Positions 6,138-9,539 of a stretch of DNA of 9,539 nucleotides are shown here, piece by piece. How positions within the stretch are numbered: position 1 is the first letter of the stretch; each line of letters begins with the position of its first letter. The position numbers and the translations under genes were made by a program. The notes under the pieces were generated by a model. The model worked only from the letters and a program-made list of their open reading frames with translations. It was not told the DNA's origin and made no database searches. The DNA comes from Bacillota bacterium (GTDB taxonomy: Bacteria; Bacillota; DTU025). The DNA lies in assembly GCA_012842765.1 (NCBI GenBank), contig DUWJ01000147.1:1-9539 (forward strand), written 5' to 3'.

Positions 6138-6243
6138 TCAAAGCGCCTCCCCTTATCATAGTGCCATAGTATCCCATAAACTCCCAACACATCCACAGTA
6201 TGCCCGGTATGACCCGTGTATGACCTTTATGCTCACCTCCCAG
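6138..6243 (-). repeat. rbsD-rbsB spacer with spaced TATG repeats
   Basis: The 106-bp spacer is the only sizeable gap in the operon. On the plus strand TATG begins at 6199, 6208, 6219 and 6228 (spacings 9, 11, 9). Each is followed by CCC, ACC, ACC or CTC, giving an imperfect 20-bp repeat made twice. Directly after the rbsD stop the minus strand reads GGGAGGTGAG (6240-6231), a strong ribosome-binding-like sequence with no sensible ORF behind it. Confidence 0.4.
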
Positions 6244-6663
6244 TCAATCCGGCAATCCGTCCTCGAACAGGCCCTCAACACCCGAGTATAAGATGACATT
6301 GGCATAGGGCCTAAACTCAGCAGTCCTGACAACCGTCTTCGCGTACTCCGTCAGTTCCTTCAGCCTAGAATGGGGCACGAACTCGACTCGACCTTCGCCC
6401 AAAGCTTCCGTTATAACTCTGATCACGTGCGGGTTTTCCCTCAGCGCTTCCTCTGCCACTATCGCTCGTTCAACCTGCAACTCCCGAACAACCTCCTGGA
6501 ACACTTGATCAAAAGACGGCACACCGCGCACTAATGACAAATCTATCCTCTCAACGCCTTGCGGAATCGGCAGTCCAGCATCGCAGATGACAATTGAGTC
6601 TGTATGCCCAAGGCTGGCTATAGCCCTGCACAAATCGGGGTTGATTATGCCGGATTTCTTCAT
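6244..6663 (-). CDS. rbsD: D-ribose pyranase
   Basis: Interconverts beta-pyranose and beta-furanose forms of D-ribose in the cytoplasm, supplying the furanose form to ribokinase. The product has 139 residues, the usual length for the RbsD/FucU family. Recognisable features are the N-terminal MKKSGIINPDL, the catalytic His20 in LGHTDSIVICDAG with Asp28, LPIPQGVERIDLSLVRGVP, His98 in PHSRLKE, and the C-terminal RTAEFRPYANVILYSGV. The last provides Tyr120 and Asn122, which correspond to ligand contacts known in the family. The ATG at 6663 has a GGAGG site 10 nt upstream. It lies 27 bp after rbsC. Its position between rbsC and rbsB is unusual compared with the familiar rbsDACB order. Confidence 0.95.
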   Translation of the reverse strand: MKKSGIINPDLCRAIASLGHTDSIVICDAGLPIPQGVERIDLSLVRGVPSFDQVFQEVVRELQVERAIVAEEALRENPHVIRVITEALGEGRVEFVPHSRLKELTEYAKTVVRTAEFRPYANVILYSGVEGLFEDGLPD

Positions 6664-6690
6664 TCTCTATCGTCCTCCATCCTTCGTCTA

Positions 6691-7647
6691 TCACCTGGCA
6701 TCGGCAGTGCTGTGAAAGGCCTTGTCCATGAGCACAGCCGCCAGAATCACAGCGCCTTTGGCCACATCCTGGTAGAACGGAGACACATTGAGCAGATTGA
6801 GTCCGTTCGCCAACACTCCAATAATGAAAGCGCCGACAAGCGTCCCTCCTACGCCGCCTTCACCCCCGGACAAGCTCGTGCCCCCAAGGATAACTGCAGC
6901 AATGGCATCAAGCTCGTAACCCGTCCCCGCAGTGGGCTGGGCTGAAAGCAGCCTCGCTGATAGAATCACCGATGACAGCCCTGCCAGAAGGCCGCACCAT
7001 ACGTAAACTAACATCTTGGTTCTCTCAACGTTTACTCCCGACAGCCTGCAGGCCTGTTCATTTCCGCCTATAGCGTAAACAAGCCGTCCAAACTTCGTCC
7101 GGTTCAACACGAAGCCGACTATCAAATAGACCACTGCCACGATAAGAACTGGCACTGGCACGCCCGCCAAGAAACCGCCGCCTATCACTTCGAAGATTGG
7201 AGAATCGACCAGTATTGGCCTGCCCTCCGTGTACACCAACGTAAAACCTCTGGCAAGCGCCAACGTAGCCAAAGTAACAATGAATGGCGGGAGCTTCGCA
7301 TAAGAAACAAAGAAGCCATTGACCATGCCGATCATGAGCCCCACCCCAAGCGCCACGACAATCGCAATCCAAGGGTTGCCTGTGGATTGCAGAGCGCCTG
7401 CTGCAAAACACCCCGCTAAGGCCACATTTCCGCCCACCGAAAGGTCTATCCCTCCCGTAAGTATCACCATGGTCATGCCTGCCGCCAGTGCTCCGTTGAT
7501 CGCCACCTGCCTCATTATTGTCAAAAAGTTCGAAACAGAGAAGAACCGCGGATTCATGAATGAAAGGGCAGCGATCATGGCCAAAAGTATGAAAGTCATC
7601 CCGTAACGTCTGAGAATATCGATAACAGGCCTAGGCGCCAACAACAC
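6691..7647 (-). CDS. rbsC: Ribose ABC transporter permease
   Basis: Membrane-spanning component of the ribose importer, 318 residues, typical for RbsC. The protein is almost wholly hydrophobic, with about 8-10 predicted membrane segments beginning at residues 14-30 (FILLAMIAALSF). Family hallmarks are MNPRFFSVSNFLTI, MTMVILTGGIDLSVGG, and near the C-terminus the cytoplasmic coupling stretch AVILGGTSLSGGEGGVGGT followed by GLNLLNVSPFYQDVAKGAVIL. These match the permease family that pairs with RbsA-type ATPases. The start is a GTG at 7647 with GGGGG a few bases upstream, overlapping the end of rbsA by 17 bp, consistent with translational coupling. A TTG one codon downstream is an alternative. 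Confidence 0.95.
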   Translation of the reverse strand: MLLAPRPVIDILRRYGMTFILLAMIAALSFMNPRFFSVSNFLTIMRQVAINGALAAGMTMVILTGGIDLSVGGNVALAGCFAAGALQSTGNPWIAIVVALGVGLMIGMVNGFFVSYAKLPPFIVTLATLALARGFTLVYTEGRPILVDSPIFEVIGGGFLAGVPVPVLIVAVVYLIVGFVLNRTKFGRLVYAIGGNEQACRLSGVNVERTKMLVYVWCGLLAGLSSVILSARLLSAQPTAGTGYELDAIAAVILGGTSLSGGEGGVGGTLVGAFIIGVLANGLNLLNVSPFYQDVAKGAVILAAVLMDKAFHSTADAR

Positions 7648-9151
7648 TACCCCCAGTCGCCAATCTCAATACCGCTTCCTGTGTGCACTCATCGCCCATC
7701 AGTTCGCCTACGACTCTGCCCGAATGCAACACCAAAACTCTATCGCTCATTCCAACAACCTCGGGTATCTCAGAGGAAATCAGGAGCACTGCCTTGCCGT
7801 TCTTGGCCATGCCTCCTATGAGCCTGTAGATCTCAGCCTTCGCCCCAACATCTATGCCGCGCGTGGGCTCACACATGATCATCACATCAGGGTCAACAGC
7901 AAGCCACTTTGCAAGTACTACCTTCTGCTGGTTTCCGCCGGACAAGTTCATGACAGGCTGCTTTGGAGACGGTGTTCTTATGTCCAACTCCTCGATTTTC
8001 TCGGTAACAATGCGGTCCTCCATCCAAGAAGAGAGCACACCCCTGCGGGAAATGGCATCCAGAACCGTAATGGTGATGTTCTTCGAAACTGAAAGCAGCT
8101 GAACAAGGCCTTCTTCTTTTCTGTTTTCAGTCACCAAGCCCACACCGGATCTCACTGCCTTGCTCGGAGATGAGAGACTAGCCGGTCTTCCCCGGAGAAG
8201 AACCTCTCCGCCGTACGTCCGCCCTATCCCGAAAAGAGCCCTCGCCAACTGAATCTGACCGGCGCCCATCAAGCCTGCGATTCCCAGGATCTCGCCTTCG
8301 TGAACTGTGAAGGATATAGGCTCTCCTGCCGGATCCAAAAGCAAGCCCTTAACTTCCATTGCAGGGCCTCCAATGTCCGCCTTGCATCTATCGTACATCG
8401 TTGTCAGCTCGCGGCCTACCATCTGTTTGACGACTTCATTTCGCGTAACTTCCGAAATTGGCGAACTTGAAACGACTCGCCCGTCTCTAAGGACAGTGAT
8501 CCTGTGGGATATTCGAAAGACTTCTTCGAGTTTGTGGGAGATATAAATAACAGCTATGCCCTTCGAAACCAGGGTTCGGATGACATCGAACAGCCGCTCC
8601 ACCTCGACGTTAGACAAGGCTGCTGTAGGTTCATCCATCACGAGGATGCGGGTCTTTCCAGACAACGCTTTTGCAATCTCCACTATCTGCTGCTCGGCCA
8701 TGGTCAGTAACCGGACAGGCGCGAAGACGTCAATGTCCACACCAAGGCCGTTGAGGATCTTCTCAGACTCATAGACCATGGTTTTCTTGTCAACCAAGCT
8801 CCTGAGCCCAGGAATAGATGGCATGTTCGATAGCATGATGTTCTCAGCAACAGTCATCTGCGGCACGAGCGTGAACTCTTGGTGAACCACGCTAATGCCG
8901 TGTTCTTGAGCCTGGCGCGGAGAACTGATGTCAACTGGCCGGCCTTCGACCAGGATCTTCCCGGAATCCATTTTATATACGCCGGCTAAGATCTTGATGA
9001 GAGTGGACTTTCCGGCCCCGTTCTCGCCTACCAGCGCATGCACCTCTTTGGGCCATAGGCTGAAATCGACGCCGTCCAAGGCTTTTACTCCGGGAAAGCT
9101 CTTGCATATGCCTTCCATGCTGAGGATAGGATCAACCTCTTTGTCGCCCAT
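7631..9151 (-). CDS. rbsA: Ribose ABC transporter ATP-binding protein (fused double NBD)
   Basis: ATPase that powers ribose import through RbsC; 506 residues, the usual length for this two-domain family. Domain 1 has Walker A GENGAGKST (42-50), the Q-loop region VVHQE, the degenerate signature LTMAEQQIVEIAKAL and Walker B ILVMDEPTAALS (169-180), then ISHKLEEV with the switch histidine. Domain 2 lacks a classical Walker A (IAGLMGAGQ), as is normal in the RbsA family, but keeps the signature NLSGGNQQK (402-410) and Walker B MIMCEPTRGIDVG. There, cysteine 427 stands where aspartate is usual. The ATG at 9151 was chosen because GGAGGAGG lies 8 nt upstream and the protein then starts at family length. 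A longer frame to 9280 would overlap rbsK heavily. It overlaps the rbsK end by 20 bp and rbsC by 17 bp. Confidence 0.95.
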   Translation of the reverse strand: MGDKEVDPILSMEGICKSFPGVKALDGVDFSLWPKEVHALVGENGAGKSTLIKILAGVYKMDSGKILVEGRPVDISSPRQAQEHGISVVHQEFTLVPQMTVAENIMLSNMPSIPGLRSLVDKKTMVYESEKILNGLGVDIDVFAPVRLLTMAEQQIVEIAKALSGKTRILVMDEPTAALSNVEVERLFDVIRTLVSKGIAVIYISHKLEEVFRISHRITVLRDGRVVSSSPISEVTRNEVVKQMVGRELTTMYDRCKADIGGPAMEVKGLLLDPAGEPISFTVHEGEILGIAGLMGAGQIQLARALFGIGRTYGGEVLLRGRPASLSSPSKAVRSGVGLVTENRKEEGLVQLLSVSKNITITVLDAISRRGVLSSWMEDRIVTEKIEELDIRTPSPKQPVMNLSGGNQQKVVLAKWLAVDPDVMIMCEPTRGIDVGAKAEIYRLIGGMAKNGKAVLLISSEIPEVVGMSDRVLVLHSGRVVGELMGDECTQEAVLRLATGGSVVGA

Positions 9152-9539
9152 GTCCACTACCTCCTCCCCTTTCCGCCAAGAATTCTTCCACCTCGGTGCG
9201 GATAGGCATTGAGGTCTGCGCTCCAAGACTAGTAGTGGAGATGGCTGCCGCTGCCTGCGCATGGGCAATAAGCGTGGCAATATCTATGGAACCCCCTAAG
9301 CTCTCGTCCAACACGCACGCGAGCGCTCCAACAAATGTATCGCCCGCCCCGGTCGTGTCTATCGCGTCTACCTCGTAAGCTGGAAAGGCGATGCCTTCGC
9401 GATCGAGCGGGCCTGCATATGCACATCCTTTGTCCCCAAAAGTCACAACCACATTGGAGCCCGTCACATTCGCCAGCCTTCTGGCAACATCTATAGCAGG
9501 ATCCCTGCCTTTCACTATCTTGCCGTTTGGCTCCCGCGA
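9132..9539 (-). CDS. rbsK: Ribokinase, C-terminal part (cut by the window edge)
   Basis: PfkB-family sugar kinase that phosphorylates ribose to ribose 5-phosphate after uptake. Only the last 135 residues are in the window, and the frame is open to the right edge. The decisive motif is DTTGAGDTF, with the catalytic Asp and anion hole, its Asp codon near 9339-9341. Upstream is VVVTFGDKGCAYAG. The C-terminus AAAAISTTSLGAQTSMPIRTEVEEFL matches the cation-site region and the GAQ-S-MP ending of ribokinases. The GTG at 9515 is an internal codon, not the start. The gene ends in a Gly/Arg-rich tail that runs through the rbsA ribosome binding site. It is the first visible gene of the operon. The promoter and any rbsR regulator would lie outside the window. 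Confidence 0.92.
   Translation of the reverse strand, partial: SREPNGKIVKGRDPAIDVARRLANVTGSNVVVTFGDKGCAYAGPLDREGIAFPAYEVDAIDTTGAGDTFVGALACVLDESLGGSIDIATLIAHAQAAAAISTTSLGAQTSMPIRTEVEEFLAERGGGSGHGRQRG

Noticed and set aside
9152..9280. Longer rbsA start at 9280
   Set aside because: The extra 43 residues lie within rbsK coding sequence. The ATG at 9151 has a strong ribosome binding site and gives family length.
1..9539. CRISPR arrays, tRNA or rRNA genes, phage or toxin-antitoxin genes
   Set aside because: I saw no regularly spaced repeat array, no tRNA-like cloverleaf and no rRNA sequence, and every credible ORF is accounted for by metabolism, transport, TPR or lipoprotein families.

Overview
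The window looks like a piece of a chromosome from a Bacillota (Firmicutes)-lineage bacterium of moderate GC content. The strongest clue is a canonical T-box leader in front of cysE-cysK. Strong AGGAGG-type ribosome binding sites and frequent GTG/TTG starts agree with this. The ribose-binding protein has a plain type I signal peptide and no lipobox cysteine. That is unusual for a monoderm and hints at a diderm or otherwise atypical member of the phylum. This placement is inference; no rRNA or marker gene is present.

Layout from left to right. (1) Positions 1-981, plus strand: a DUF4382-type lipoprotein gene with a carboxypeptidase-regulatory-like C-terminal domain. It is broken by two frameshifts that compensate each other. 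(2) Positions 1010-1942, minus strand: a TPR-repeat protein, convergent with the lipoprotein gene. A possible 47-codon small ORF (1974-2117) lies just upstream. (3) Positions 2257-3907, minus strand: cysE and cysK overlap by 17 bp. They are preceded by a leader of about 410 nt (3908-4320) with a good sigma-A promoter, a T-box riboswitch with a UGC (Cys) specifier candidate, an antiterminator and an intrinsic terminator. (4) Positions 4361-5237: 877 bp without a convincing gene, holding palindromes, hairpins and a possible IS21-like end remnant. (5) Positions 5238-9539, minus strand: the 3' part of a ribose uptake operon in transcription order rbsK (partial, cut by the right edge), rbsA, rbsC, rbsD, rbsB.

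Function. The rbs genes encode a complete high-affinity ribose ABC importer (RbsB, RbsC, RbsA), ribose pyranase (RbsD) and ribokinase (RbsK). CysE makes O-acetylserine, and CysK converts it with sulfide to cysteine. The pair should be transcribed through the terminator only when uncharged tRNA-Cys binds the T-box. CysE ends in isoleucine, the residue that docks into CysK in the known cysteine synthase complex.

Most of the window is well-known biology. I did not find a convincing undescribed system. The items most worth a second look are the doubly frameshifted lipoprotein gene, the T-box details, the small ORF upstream of the TPR gene, the repeats between rbsD and rbsB, and the unexplained 877-bp gap.
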